Source of the DNA: Phocaeicola massiliensis B84634 = Timone 84634 = DSM 17679 = JCM 13223
GTDB lineage: Bacteria; Bacteroidota; Bacteroidia; Bacteroidales; Bacteroidaceae
Direction: 5' to 3'
Length of the DNA stretch: 47,774 bases
NCBI RefSeq assembly: GCF_000382445.1
Contig: NZ_KB905472.1
Coordinates: forward strand, 1,826,909 to 1,874,682
Positions 16,488 to 24,908 of this stretch are shown piece after piece. Below the pieces are notes generated by a model. It did no database searches, was not told the DNA's origin, and worked only from the letters and a program-made list of their open reading frames with translations. A program made the translations under genes and the position numbers. Every line of letters begins with the position of its first letter. The first letter of the stretch is position 1.

Positions 16488-17047
16488 TCTGTTACATTCA
16501 TTAATTGTTTCCACCTTAGATACCCCCCAAAAGCTATCACGGCATAAAGTCCATAAAGAAAGGAAGTAAAATAAAGATCTTTATAAAGATATAACCCGCA
16601 AGATATAATATCTACAACAAGCCACACCAACCATTGCTCCACATATTTATGTGCCAACATCCACATAGCTATAATACTTAAAGCTGTAGTAAAACTATCC
16701 CACCATGGTATTGTACTGTCTGTATACGTTGCCAATATCCCACCTATCAACGCAAACACAAGGCATAGAACAACAAACAAAGGCATAAACAACTTGCGAG
16801 GAGTAAAAGTAATCAATTTCTCCTGCCTGCCGGGAACATGCCTCAACCATACCCACCAGCCATAGATACCCGCCAGCAAATAATAAACACTGATACCCGA
16901 ATCTGCATACAGCCCCACCTGATAGTACACAACTATATAAATGGCAGGCATAATGACACTCACAGGCCACAACCAAATGCTTGCCTTGTACTCAAACCAC
17001 AAATAAAGCAGCCCGACAAGAGTACCCACTATTTCAAGATAATTCAT
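16484..17047 (-). CDS. pnuT: PnuC-family vitamin transporter, probably thiamine (PnuT)
   Basis: A 187-residue inner-membrane protein with about seven hydrophobic segments and the aromatic-rich PnuC pattern (YLWFEYKASIWLWPVSVI, YGWWVWLRH, WMLAHKYVEQWLVWLVVD). PnuC proteins are facilitators for nicotinamide riboside or, in the PnuT branch, thiamine. The substrate is inferred from translational coupling (ATGA overlap) with thiamine diphosphokinase, the arrangement known for PnuT in Bacteroides. No TonB receptor gene and no room for a TPP riboswitch is present upstream: only 118 bp separate it from serS. Confidence 0.82.
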   Translation of the reverse strand: MNYLEIVGTLVGLLYLWFEYKASIWLWPVSVIMPAIYIVVYYQVGLYADSGISVYYLLAGIYGWWVWLRHVPGRQEKLITFTPRKLFMPLFVVLCLVFALIGGILATYTDSTIPWWDSFTTALSIIAMWMLAHKYVEQWLVWLVVDIISCGLYLYKDLYFTSFLYGLYAVIAFGGYLRWKQLMNVTE

Positions 17048-17078
17048 CTTCCGTTCATTTTCATATTAAATCCAAATG

Positions 17079-17086
17079 CAAAAGTA
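17079..17086 (-). promoter_or_regulatory. Promoter -7 box of pnuT
   Basis: TACTTTTG on the minus strand, a perfect TAnnTTTG, 31 nt upstream of the pnuT ATG and divergent from the serS promoter. The short leader leaves no room for a riboswitch. Confidence 0.6.
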
Positions 17087-17120
17087 ACGAATAACTCATA
17101 CACCTTACCATTTTTTTATC

Positions 17121-17128
17121 TATCTTTG
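17121..17128 (+). promoter_or_regulatory. Promoter -7 box of serS
   Basis: TATCTTTG, perfect TAnnTTTG, 37 nt upstream of the serS ATG. Confidence 0.65.
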
Positions 17129-17165
17129 TCCACTAATTAAAGAAATATCAAAAAGAGTAAAAGAT

Positions 17166-18440
17166 ATGCTTACTATTAAACAAATTACCGACAACACGGA
17201 AGGAGTTATCCGCGGATTGGAAAAAAAGCACTTCAAAGATGCAAAAGCAACCATTGAACAAGTGCTTGCATTTAATGATAAAAGACGTAATACACAGAAT
17301 CAATTAGATAAAAATCTGGCAGAGGTCAACTCTATCTCGAAATCCATCGGTCTGCTCATGAAAGAAGGCAAAAAGGAGGAAGCAGAAACAGCTAAAGCAC
17401 GCGTTGCTGAAATCAAAGAAATCAGCAAAACCCTGCAAGCCGAAATGGACCAAGCTCAAGAAGACATGACCAATCTGCTCTATACCATCCCCAATGTTCC
17501 CTATGATGAAGTACCCGAAGGCTTTGGGGCCGAAGATAACGTAGTGGAAAAGATGGGAGGTATGGAAACCGAGCTCCCTAAAGATGCACTTCCCCATTGG
17601 GAACTTGCCAAGAAATATGACTTAATCGATTTTGACTTGGGCGTAAAAATTACCGGCGCCGGTTTTCCTGTATATAAGGGTAAAGGAGCACGCTTGCAAC
17701 GCGCACTCATAAACTTCTTCCTTGACGAAGCACGTGCTTCCGGTTATGACGAAATTATGCCTCCGACGGTTGTCAACACCGCCTCCGGTTATGGAACCGG
17801 ACAATTGCCTGACAAAGAAGGACAGATGTATCACTGCGAAGTAGATGATTTATATTTGATTCCCACTGCCGAAGTGCCTGTGACAAACATCTATCGCGAT
17901 GTTATTTTGGATGAAAAGCAATTGCCTATCAAAAATTGTGCATACACTCAATGTTTCCGTCGTGAAGCCGGCTCATACGGTAAAGATGTTCGCGGTCTGA
18001 ACCGCTTGCACGAATTCTCCAAAGTAGAATTAGTCCGCATTGACAAGCCCGAACATTCCAAACAATCACATCAGGAAATGCTGAATCACGTAGAAGGTCT
18101 ATTACAAAAGCTGGAACTCCCCTATCGTATTCTCCGTCTTTGTGGCGGTGATATGAGTTTTACAGCTGCTCTTTGCTTCGATTTTGAAGTATATTCGGAA
18201 GCACAGAAACGCTGGTTGGAAGTCAGCTCCGTTTCAAACTTCGACACATATCAGGCTAACCGTCTGAAATGCCGCTATCGCAACGCAGACAAGAAAACCG
18301 AACTTTGCCATACATTGAACGGTTCAGCATTGGCATTGCCGCGCATCGTTGCTGCACTGCTTGAAAACAATCAGACTCCCGAAGGAATCCGTATCCCCAA
18401 AGCATTGGTTCCCTATTGTGGATTTGACATGATTGACTGA
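17166..18440 (+). CDS. serS: Seryl-tRNA synthetase
   Basis: A 424-residue class II aminoacyl-tRNA synthetase that charges tRNA-Ser. The N-terminal ~110 residues form the long antiparallel coiled coil that grips the tRNA-Ser variable arm. The catalytic part shows TAEVPVTN, motif 2 (CFRREAGSYGKDVRGL...FSKVEL) and motif 3 (GSALALPRIVAALLEN). Length is normal. It is a single gene bounded by its own promoter and a terminator. Confidence 0.97.
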   Translation: MLTIKQITDNTEGVIRGLEKKHFKDAKATIEQVLAFNDKRRNTQNQLDKNLAEVNSISKSIGLLMKEGKKEEAETAKARVAEIKEISKTLQAEMDQAQEDMTNLLYTIPNVPYDEVPEGFGAEDNVVEKMGGMETELPKDALPHWELAKKYDLIDFDLGVKITGAGFPVYKGKGARLQRALINFFLDEARASGYDEIMPPTVVNTASGYGTGQLPDKEGQMYHCEVDDLYLIPTAEVPVTNIYRDVILDEKQLPIKNCAYTQCFRREAGSYGKDVRGLNRLHEFSKVELVRIDKPEHSKQSHQEMLNHVEGLLQKLELPYRILRLCGGDMSFTAALCFDFEVYSEAQKRWLEVSSVSNFDTYQANRLKCRYRNADKKTELCHTLNGSALALPRIVAALLENNQTPEGIRIPKALVPYCGFDMID

Positions 18441-18502
18441 TATACTATGGTGTAATCGGTTACAAATTTCATATACAATAACAAGACTTAGTCATATAGC
18501 AT

Positions 18503-18535
18503 AAGCCACCCATATAAAAGGGTGGCTTTTCTTTT
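18503..18535 (+). terminator. Intrinsic terminator of serS
   Basis: AAGCCACCC (18503-18511) pairs with GGGTGGCTT (18520-18528), 8-nt loop, then TTCTTTT. It lies 63 bp after the serS stop and its T tract merges into the -33 element of the next promoter. Confidence 0.85.
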
Positions 18536-18563
18536 GTCGTTAGAAAATATAATCATAACTTTG
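18533..18563 (+). promoter_or_regulatory. Promoter of the fused flavoprotein gene
   Basis: TTTG (18533-18536), 19 nt, TAACTTTG (18556-18563): perfect consensus and spacing. The leader to the ATG at 18623 is about 50 nt. Confidence 0.78.
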
Positions 18564-18622
18564 CAAACAATTATCAAATTGATATCCAAGCAAGAAGAAC
18601 AACTAACTTATAGTATAGCAAA

Positions 18623-20926
18623 ATGAATAAGATTATTTCAAAAGAACATTTCTCAGAAAAGGTCTTTAAGCTGGTGATAGAGGCTCCTCTTATTGCAAAG
18701 TCTCGCAAAGCAGGACACTTTGTAATCGTCCGTGTAGGCGAAAAAGGCGAACGTATGCCGCTGACCATAGCCGGTGCAGACCCCATAAAAGGAACCATCA
18801 CATTGGTAGTGCAAGAGGTAGGACTCTCCTCTACCCGTCTTTGCGAACTGAATGAGGGTGATTACATCACTGATGTTGTAGGTCCATTGGGAAAAGCTAC
18901 CCACATCGAAAACTTCGGAACCGTAGTCTGTGCCGGAGGAGGAGTCGGCGTTGCCCCAATGCTTCCTATTGTCCAAGCATTAAAAGCCGCCGGAAACCGT
19001 GTCATCACCGTATTGGCAGGACGCAGCAAAGAACTGATTATTCTCGAAAAAGAAATGCGTGAAAGTTCTGACGAAGTAATCATTATGACAGACGACGGCT
19101 CATATGGTCGTAAAGGACTGGTGACAGAAGGTGTAGAAGAAGTGATAAAACGCGAAAAAGTAAACAAATGCTTCGCCATCGGTCCCGCCATCATGATGAA
19201 ATTTGTCTGCCTGCTGACTAAGAAATATGAAATACCTACCGATGTATCTCTGAACACCATCATGGTGGACGGAACAGGTATGTGTGGCGCATGCCGCATC
19301 ACCGTGGGAGGCAAAACACGCTTCGTATGCGTGGATGGTCCTGAATTTGACGGACATCAAGTGGATTTCGATGAAATGCTAAAACGTATGGGAGCTTTCA
19401 AAGAGATTGAAAGGGAAGAAATTCATAAACTGGATACAGACAAACAACCCGAAACTTGCGAAGCGACCAAGGAACTTGATGGACGTGATGCCCCTTGGCG
19501 TACAGAGTTGCGCAAAGCGATGAAACCCAAAGAACGCATGGCCATTCCCCGTGTCAAGATGAATGAGCTGGATGCAGAATACCGTTCGCATAGCCGTAAA
19601 GAAGAAGTAAACTTGGGACTGAACGAAGAACAAGCCATAACGGAAGCCAAGCGTTGTCTGGATTGCCCCAACCCGACTTGCATGAATGGCTGCCCGGTAG
19701 GAATCAATATTCCTAAATTCATTAAAAACATCGAACGCGGAGAATTCCTCGAAGCTGCAAAGACTCTGAAAGAGACCAGTGCTCTGCCGGCTGTATGTGG
19801 TCGCGTTTGTCCACAAGAAAAACAATGCGAATCGCAATGTACACATTTGAAAGCCGGACACGAAGCTGTTGCCATTGGTTACTTGGAACGTTTTGCAGCT
19901 GATTACGAACGTGAAAGCGGGCAAATATCCGTCCCACACATAGCAGAAAAAAACGGTATCAAGATAGCCGTCATCGGTTCAGGTCCTGCAGGACTTTCCT
20001 TTGCCGGAGATATGGCCAAGCTGGGCTATGAAGTAACTGTATTCGAAGCATTACATGAAATCGGCGGCGTATTGAAATACGGCATCCCTGAATTCCGCCT
20101 GCCCAACAAGATTGTAGATGTGGAAATCAATAACTTGGCAAAGATGGGTGTCACCTTTATGAAAGATTGCATTGTAGGCAAAACCATCAGTGTGGAAGAT
20201 TTGGAAGCCGAAGGTTTCAAAGGTATATTTGTCGCATCAGGCGCCGGCCTGCCCAACTTCATGAACATTCCGGGGGAAAACTCCATCAACATCATGTCTT
20301 CCAATGAATACCTGACCCGTGTAAATCTGATGGATGCAGCCAGCGATGATTCTGATACTCCGGTGGTATTTGGAAAGAATGTAGCCGTTATCGGTGGAGG
20401 CAACACTGCCATGGACTCTGTCCGCACCGCCCGCCGTTTGGGAGCAGAGCGCGCCATGATTATTTACCGCCGTTCAGAGGAAGAAATGCCGGCACGTTTG
20501 GAAGAAGTAAAACACGCCAAGGAAGAAGGAGTGGAATTCATGACTCTCCACAACCCCATTGAGTACATCGCTGACGAAAAAGGGCGCGTCAAACAAGTAG
20601 TATTGCAAAAGATGGAATTGGGTGAACCAGATGCTTCGGGTCGCCGCAGTCCTGTAGCCATTCCGGGAGCAACAGAAACCATCGATATAGACATGGCTAT
20701 TGTCAGTGTGGGCGTATCTCCCAACCCGATCGTTCCCAGCTCTATCAAAGGATTGGAATTGGGACGTAAAGGAACTATCGCTGTAAACGATAATATGCAA
20801 TCATCCATCCCGACTATCTATGCCGGTGGAGATATCGTTCGCGGAGGAGCAACGGTGATTCTGGCAATGGGCGACGGACGCAGAGCCGCTGCCGCCATGC
20901 ATGCACAATTAACTCAGCAGAAATAA
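18623..20926 (+). CDS. Fused PyrK/NfnA-like FNR subunit and GltD-type NADPH oxidoreductase
   Basis: A 767-residue fusion of two flavoprotein subunits. Residues 1-~280 are a ferredoxin-NADP reductase-type domain like PyrK/NfnA, with a [2Fe-2S] motif starting MC221GAC224 and continuing to FVCVDG. Residues ~330-767 match the GltD/NfnB subunit: cysteine motifs CLDCPNPTCMNGCPVG and CGRVCPQEKQCESQC for two [4Fe-4S] clusters, FAD motif GSGPAGLSFAGD, NADPH motif GGGNTAMDSVRTARRLGAE and the closing YAGGDIVRGG. In anaerobes the separate subunits form NfnAB, which couples NADH and ferredoxin to NADP reduction by electron bifurcation. Databases often call the fusion dihydroorotate dehydrogenase B/glutamate synthase; the bifurcating role is my inference. 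Confidence 0.85.
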   Translation: MNKIISKEHFSEKVFKLVIEAPLIAKSRKAGHFVIVRVGEKGERMPLTIAGADPIKGTITLVVQEVGLSSTRLCELNEGDYITDVVGPLGKATHIENFGTVVCAGGGVGVAPMLPIVQALKAAGNRVITVLAGRSKELIILEKEMRESSDEVIIMTDDGSYGRKGLVTEGVEEVIKREKVNKCFAIGPAIMMKFVCLLTKKYEIPTDVSLNTIMVDGTGMCGACRITVGGKTRFVCVDGPEFDGHQVDFDEMLKRMGAFKEIEREEIHKLDTDKQPETCEATKELDGRDAPWRTELRKAMKPKERMAIPRVKMNELDAEYRSHSRKEEVNLGLNEEQAITEAKRCLDCPNPTCMNGCPVGINIPKFIKNIERGEFLEAAKTLKETSALPAVCGRVCPQEKQCESQCTHLKAGHEAVAIGYLERFAADYERESGQISVPHIAEKNGIKIAVIGSGPAGLSFAGDMAKLGYEVTVFEALHEIGGVLKYGIPEFRLPNKIVDVEINNLAKMGVTFMKDCIVGKTISVEDLEAEGFKGIFVASGAGLPNFMNIPGENSINIMSSNEYLTRVNLMDAASDDSDTPVVFGKNVAVIGGGNTAMDSVRTARRLGAERAMIIYRRSEEEMPARLEEVKHAKEEGVEFMTLHNPIEYIADEKGRVKQVVLQKMELGEPDASGRRSPVAIPGATETIDIDMAIVSVGVSPNPIVPSSIKGLELGRKGTIAVNDNMQSSIPTIYAGGDIVRGGATVILAMGDGRRAAAAMHAQLTQQK

Positions 20927-20933
20927 CAGATAC

Positions 20934-20997
20934 ATTAGACACAGAAGACACGGATTTGCATGAACTTATTCTCCATTCCGTGAAATCTGTGTCTAAT
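20934..20997 (+). terminator. Long inverted repeat after the flavoprotein gene
   Basis: ATTAGACACAGA (20934-20945) and TCTGTGTCTAAT (20986-20997) are perfectly complementary, and CACGG/CCGTG extend the stem inside. It begins 7 bp after the stop codon. There is no T tract, so it may be a transcript-end hairpin or a REP-like repeat rather than a strong intrinsic terminator. Confidence 0.55.
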
Positions 20998-21094
20998 CAT
21001 AACATATACCATCATTAACTAAATAATTCTTAAACATTCCGGGTAATAAACAAATAATAACGCTGATTTAACCGGTATTATAGCTACTCCTAGT

Positions 21095-21102
21095 TACTTT
21101 TG
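21095..21102 (+). promoter_or_regulatory. Promoter -7 box of the DUF4858 gene
   Basis: TACTTTTG, perfect TAnnTTTG, 32 nt upstream of the ATG at 21135. Confidence 0.6.
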
Positions 21103-21134
21103 CCAACATATAATCACGTATAAAGAGAAAACAA

Positions 21135-21890
21135 ATGACCCAAAGGGTAAGTCTCAGCATATTACTCTGTACCTTAGCGGCACTGACAGCACAAGCACAA
21201 TGGAGCAAACAGGATTCTCTCCGTTTACAGCAATTGTTAAATGGAGAGGAAGAATTAATCATCAACAAAGAAGCTGTAAAATCAATTCATTTTGACTTTA
21301 AACCGACTAAGGATGCCATCCAAGGAAGTCCGATGATATCTCAAGACAAACCATGGATGAAATTTCTAGATGCCTTACCCAAAAACTTTGGAGATACCAC
21401 CCAATGGATAAAACCCCAATATGTTCGCTTTACCCCTTACACCCCCTATACAAGATGGGATGAAGACCCGGTAAATGATCCGATTATCACCAATGAGAAA
21501 GAACTGAAAATATCCATGGTGTTAAATGTAAACAGCGCAATCAAATATGATGTAAGGGAACAACGTGTTATACTTACCGGCAAAAATAACAATGCCATTC
21601 AAGTCAGCGTAGGAGCAACATATACTTTCGATGCCGAAAAATTACTTTATGAAAACCTTACCACACGAGGACGTGCCATCAAACGCAACCGCAAACATGC
21701 CAATGCCTGGAAAAGCTATATGGACTATATACCAACCCTGCAGGATACCGTAAAGAAAGACACTACCCTAATGATGGAACTTCTGCGTAAACAAGCCGAA
21801 AGGCTCTACCCGGGAGTAGTGGAATCTTCTGACTCACTACTTCTTAAAAACAAAGTAAACGGCCAAAACCAGACAAAGGAAAGCCGCTAA
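21135..21890 (+). CDS. Exported DUF4858-like protein
   Basis: A 251-residue protein with an N-terminal signal peptide (SLSILLCTLAALTAQAQW, cleavage near AQA-Q). The rest is soluble, lysine- and threonine-rich, without cysteines or recognisable catalytic motifs. It resembles Bacteroidales proteins filed under DUF4858; that family call is from memory and moderately certain. Function unknown. Its last 54 bp overlap, tail to tail, the severed 3' end of the DMT-type gene on the other strand. Confidence 0.65.
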   Translation: MTQRVSLSILLCTLAALTAQAQWSKQDSLRLQQLLNGEEELIINKEAVKSIHFDFKPTKDAIQGSPMISQDKPWMKFLDALPKNFGDTTQWIKPQYVRFTPYTPYTRWDEDPVNDPIITNEKELKISMVLNVNSAIKYDVREQRVILTGKNNNAIQVSVGATYTFDAEKLLYENLTTRGRAIKRNRKHANAWKSYMDYIPTLQDTVKKDTTLMMELLRKQAERLYPGVVESSDSLLLKNKVNGQNQTKESR

Positions 21891-22050
21891 ATGATTCCAC
21901 TTCAGTTCCGTTTTAAAAGCCCAAACTGAAAATAGAGTAAACACGGCTAACGTAATCACTTCTTGTATTACTTTTAACTGCATGATATCAAACGGCCCTC
22001 CGTTATCGCGAAAGCCTAAACGATTGGCAGGCACCTGAAGACAATACTCA
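21837..22050 (-). pseudogene. 3' fragment of the DMT-type membrane protein gene, cut by the element
   Basis: The minus strand encodes VPANRLGFRDNGGPF...NHLAAFLCLVLAVYFVFKK, the C-terminal ~68 residues of a four-helix DMT-type (DMT_6-like) small membrane protein, with no proper start. The matching N-terminal part lies 11.3 kb away at 33383-33550. Joining the two through a single ATACTCA gives 375 bp, exactly 125 codons, reading AFFEY-CLQVPANRLGF. The element's own copy reads AFFEY-SCQIPANRIGY there. The gene was therefore split by insertion rather than lost by decay, and excision should restore it. Confidence 0.9.
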
Positions 22051-22082
22051 CTTAACTAAATAGACTTGCCCAAGTGAAATTT
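22044..22082. other. attL: core repeat and attP half-site
   Basis: The crossover core ATACTCA (22044-22050) is followed, inside the element, by CCCAAGTGAAATTT (22069-22082). This arm is an inverted copy, with two differences, of AAATTTCCAGTTGGG at the right end (33353-33367). In the circular form the arms would lie 19-35 bp either side of the core, the dyad expected for a large serine integrase attP. Confidence 0.75.
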
Positions 22083-22096
22083 TATACCTATATTTG
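22066..22096 (+). promoter_or_regulatory. Promoter of the serine recombinase
   Basis: TTGC (22066-22069, near-consensus -33), 19 nt, TATATTTG (22089-22096, perfect -7). The promoter overlaps the attP arm at 22069-22082, so recombinase bound to its site could repress its own gene. Confidence 0.6.
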
Positions 22097-22119
22097 CTTC
22101 ATAATCAATATATTACATT

Positions 22120-23934
22120 ATGATAAAAATTATAGGATACGCACGAGTTTCTACTACAAAACAAGACTTATCTCGACAAAAGCTAAAGATTAAGGAGTTC
22201 TGTGAGAACAACAATTATGAGTTAATTGAAATTATTGAGGACTTTGGAATATCTGGTGTGGTTGCAGACAGAAAAGGTTATATCGAATTACAAAGTAAAA
22301 CCTACAAAGATGCAGACATGATAGTAATTTCTGAGTTATCACGTTTGAGCAGGCAAGAAGATGTAACAGAGACAGTTTACAACATTCAACAGATTATTAA
22401 TAAAGGATTATCTGTAATACTCTTAGATAGTCCCAGTAAAATTTATGAAGCTAATAAACTTTTAGACATTACAGAAATACTTATCCTCACTATCAAAGCA
22501 TGGGCAGCAGCACAAGAAAGATTGGATATTAAAAAGAAGAACCAAGATGGGAAGCAAGCTCTCTTCCAAGCTTATCCTTATGCAGTTGTAGACCAAAAAA
22601 TACCTTATGGATATAAAGCAGTTCCTAACCCCAATGGGAAACGTCCTAAATATATTTTAGAAGAAGTACCAGAAGAAGTAGAGAATATAAAAAGACTCTT
22701 CGCTTTAGTAAACTCTGGTAAGACACTGGGAGCAGTAGCCAGATATTTCAATGAAAGGAATATTACTTTTAGAGGATATTACAGCACTGTTGCCATTCTA
22801 AGCAACTATATCCATAGTGATATTTATAGAGGAATCAGAAGAAGAACACAGAGATTAGGTAGAGAAGAACCTTATACCATCGAGGTTAGAATAAAACCTA
22901 TTATCAGTGAAGAGGATTTTATGAAAGCACAAGAGCTGATTAAAAACAACTATAAAAATACTCCAACTGGAAAAGTCAATCATAATCCATTAAAAGGAAT
23001 CATCAGATGTAGATGTGGGAGAGCCATGACTGTAAAAGACAAAAAGCCAGCAGCAGGAATTTCAAAACTAACATATAGATGTAGCTGTGTTGATAGGAAA
23101 TCTCATCCAGACTTCTGTAAATATAATATTGATGAAGTTTCTTACGACCTTACGAATGAAATATTATATAGTCTTTTCAAATCTATGCACACAGCAGAAT
23201 ATATCAACTTCTTTAGAAACCAAACAGACAATAGAGTTACAGAGCTACAAGAGGAAATAGCTGGAATTGAGAAACGTTTGTCTGCCCTATATCTTGATAA
23301 AGAGAACTTATCTAATGAAAGCCAAGATAATGCCAATAAGTTTCTACTAACCACCAACCCTACCCTTTTAAACATTATCCAAGAGAAACAGAACCAGTTA
23401 GATGAGAAGATAAAATCTATTGATAAAGAAATTATAAGATATAAAAAGTCACAGAGTAAAAAGATGGCAGACATCGAAAGGATTAAAGATAATAATGGTA
23501 AAGAGAAGCTTCAAAACCTTAGCATCGAAGAACAAGGAGAACTATATCATAAATATTTGGAGAGAGTGAATTATATTCCTGTCACTACCATGCAGGGATA
23601 TTATATTGTACAGTTCCTTAATGGAATTAAATTCTATATAGCTATTACGAAAGTCAGAAGCATTGCAATGGCTTCTCTCCTATTAGACAACTGGACGATT
23701 GATGAAAAAGGAATTATAACAGCTAACTATGATACTTTAAAGTCCAGTGATATGAAGAACTTTAGCATAGAAATGATTAGGAAAACAAAGACTATGACTT
23801 TACAAGAATATCTTAAATCAGACCTTGCAAAAGAAAGAGCCTTGCATCTTGACCTTAGTTATAGAGAAAGATATTTAGAAGAACTACATAAAGCAGGTTT
23901 GGATGGTAGGCTTAGACCATTAAAAAAGGAATAA
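22120..23934 (+). CDS. Large serine recombinase (integrase/excisionase of the element)
   Basis: A 604-residue site-specific recombinase. The resolvase domain (1-~150) carries the nucleophile S11 in IGYARVST, and SELSRLSRQ holds further catalytic arginines. The recombinase domain spans about 165-285 (IPYGYKAVPNPNGKRPKYILEEVPEEVENIKRLF). A zinc ribbon follows with C297, C299, C321, C323 and C333, and then a coiled coil (~355-460) typical of large serine integrases. It lies 70 bp from the left end and reads inward. It should join attP to attB by a 2-bp staggered cut within ATACTCA; excision normally needs an extra directionality factor, and the small proteins nearby are candidates. Confidence 0.93.
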   Translation: MIKIIGYARVSTTKQDLSRQKLKIKEFCENNNYELIEIIEDFGISGVVADRKGYIELQSKTYKDADMIVISELSRLSRQEDVTETVYNIQQIINKGLSVILLDSPSKIYEANKLLDITEILILTIKAWAAAQERLDIKKKNQDGKQALFQAYPYAVVDQKIPYGYKAVPNPNGKRPKYILEEVPEEVENIKRLFALVNSGKTLGAVARYFNERNITFRGYYSTVAILSNYIHSDIYRGIRRRTQRLGREEPYTIEVRIKPIISEEDFMKAQELIKNNYKNTPTGKVNHNPLKGIIRCRCGRAMTVKDKKPAAGISKLTYRCSCVDRKSHPDFCKYNIDEVSYDLTNEILYSLFKSMHTAEYINFFRNQTDNRVTELQEEIAGIEKRLSALYLDKENLSNESQDNANKFLLTTNPTLLNIIQEKQNQLDEKIKSIDKEIIRYKKSQSKKMADIERIKDNNGKEKLQNLSIEEQGELYHKYLERVNYIPVTTMQGYYIVQFLNGIKFYIAITKVRSIAMASLLLDNWTIDEKGIITANYDTLKSSDMKNFSIEMIRKTKTMTLQEYLKSDLAKERALHLDLSYRERYLEELHKAGLDGRLRPLKKE

Positions 23935-23950
23935 CTTCATCCTTTTTAAT

Positions 23951-23958
23951 TATCTTTG
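23951..23958 (+). promoter_or_regulatory. Promoter -7 box of the 284-residue orphan gene
   Basis: TATCTTTG, perfect TAnnTTTG, 24 nt before the ATG at 23983. It contains the TTG at which a longer frame would begin, which argues for the later start. Confidence 0.6.
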
Positions 23959-23982
23959 CTTCCAAACCATATAAGCAAAGAT

Positions 23983-24837
23983 ATGAGACCAATTGAAAGA
24001 CTTGAAGAAACTTATTTCCCTAAAGGTATAAAGTTACTTGAATACATGGAGGAAGTAGCAGTACTTTATGTACCAGATTATGATATAGACCATGAAACAG
24101 GAGAACAATATATTTATGGCACAACCGCCTTACCCTTATTCATAAGAAGATACAATCAGAATAAGCTATATGGTAACTTCACATACGAAGATTATATAGC
24201 CAATGAGGACATACAGAATACACTAAAAGGTTTAGGAATTGATATAGATAAGTTCTGGTTTCTACTTCTGTTCATCTTTGACTATACTTGTGGAACGTGC
24301 TTGGATGGAATGAAAGCTACAGGCATTGGAATAGAACAGCTCACCAAATTCGCCAAAGCCATAGCTGACAACCATAAGGAGATTAACCAATTTGGAGTGA
24401 GTTTTAAGAAACCTATCACTATCTCTGTAAAAGTAGAGGGCAAGCATCAGATAGTAATTGACAATGCCAATGCAATAGGCTACTTGGCTACTACCATCAT
24501 CAATAACCTAAAGGAGATAGAGGAACATCCTTGGATGCAGAGCCAACAAGTCAGCATAAGCACCCATGCAGAAGAAAAGGAATCCATTCAGATATACCTA
24601 TTTTATAAAATGTTTAACGACTTCTTCAATCTATCTCCATATAATAAGCAGTTTAATGTCAGACAAAAGAAAGGAAGCACCATATCACTTAGTAAGACAT
24701 TGCTCATATCAAGGCTTATCTATTTCACCAAGTTATCCAAACATAATAAATTCTCAGAAGATGAAGATGTTTTAAAAGGCTACATCAAGCAATATAAAGA
24801 CAAGAGAATTGATACTGCGAACAGCATATATTGCTAA
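23983..24837 (+). CDS. Orphan element protein, 284 residues
   Basis: I do not recognise this protein. It starts MRPIERLEETYFPKG at 23983. It is soluble with no signal peptide. The centre (FWFLLLFIFDYTCGTCLDGMKATGIG) is hydrophobic with two cysteines, and the C-terminal third is basic and could bind DNA (NVRQKKGSTISLSKTLLISRLIYFTKLSKHNKF). It follows the serine recombinase by 48 bp but has its own promoter and ends at a strong terminator, so it is a separate unit. Its place next to the integrase makes it one of several candidates for a directionality factor or regulator, although it is larger than most such factors. Confidence 0.75.
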   Translation: MRPIERLEETYFPKGIKLLEYMEEVAVLYVPDYDIDHETGEQYIYGTTALPLFIRRYNQNKLYGNFTYEDYIANEDIQNTLKGLGIDIDKFWFLLLFIFDYTCGTCLDGMKATGIGIEQLTKFAKAIADNHKEINQFGVSFKKPITISVKVEGKHQIVIDNANAIGYLATTIINNLKEIEEHPWMQSQQVSISTHAEEKESIQIYLFYKMFNDFFNLSPYNKQFNVRQKKGSTISLSKTLLISRLIYFTKLSKHNKFSEDEDVLKGYIKQYKDKRIDTANSIYC

Positions 24838-24858
24838 TAAACTTCTGATAATTAACAC

Positions 24859-24908
24859 AGTCCTGCTTCATGCCATTAAGAGGGTACATGAAAGCAGGAC
24901 TTTTTTTC
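24859..24908 (+). terminator. Intrinsic terminator after the orphan gene
   Basis: AGTCCTGCTT (from 24859) pairs with AAGCAGGACT (ending 24901). CATG on each side extends the stem past one bulge, and T7 follows at 24901-24907. The T tract runs into the first copy of the 100-bp repeat. Confidence 0.85.

Noticed and set aside
16488..16514. Longer start for thiamine diphosphokinase
   Set aside because: It would overlap pnuT by 31 bp; the ATGA overlap at 16484-16487 is the normal coupling arrangement and fits the family length.
17048..17165. TPP riboswitch upstream of pnuT
   Set aside because: Expected for thiamine genes, but the leader is only about 25 nt and no thi-box sequences are present.
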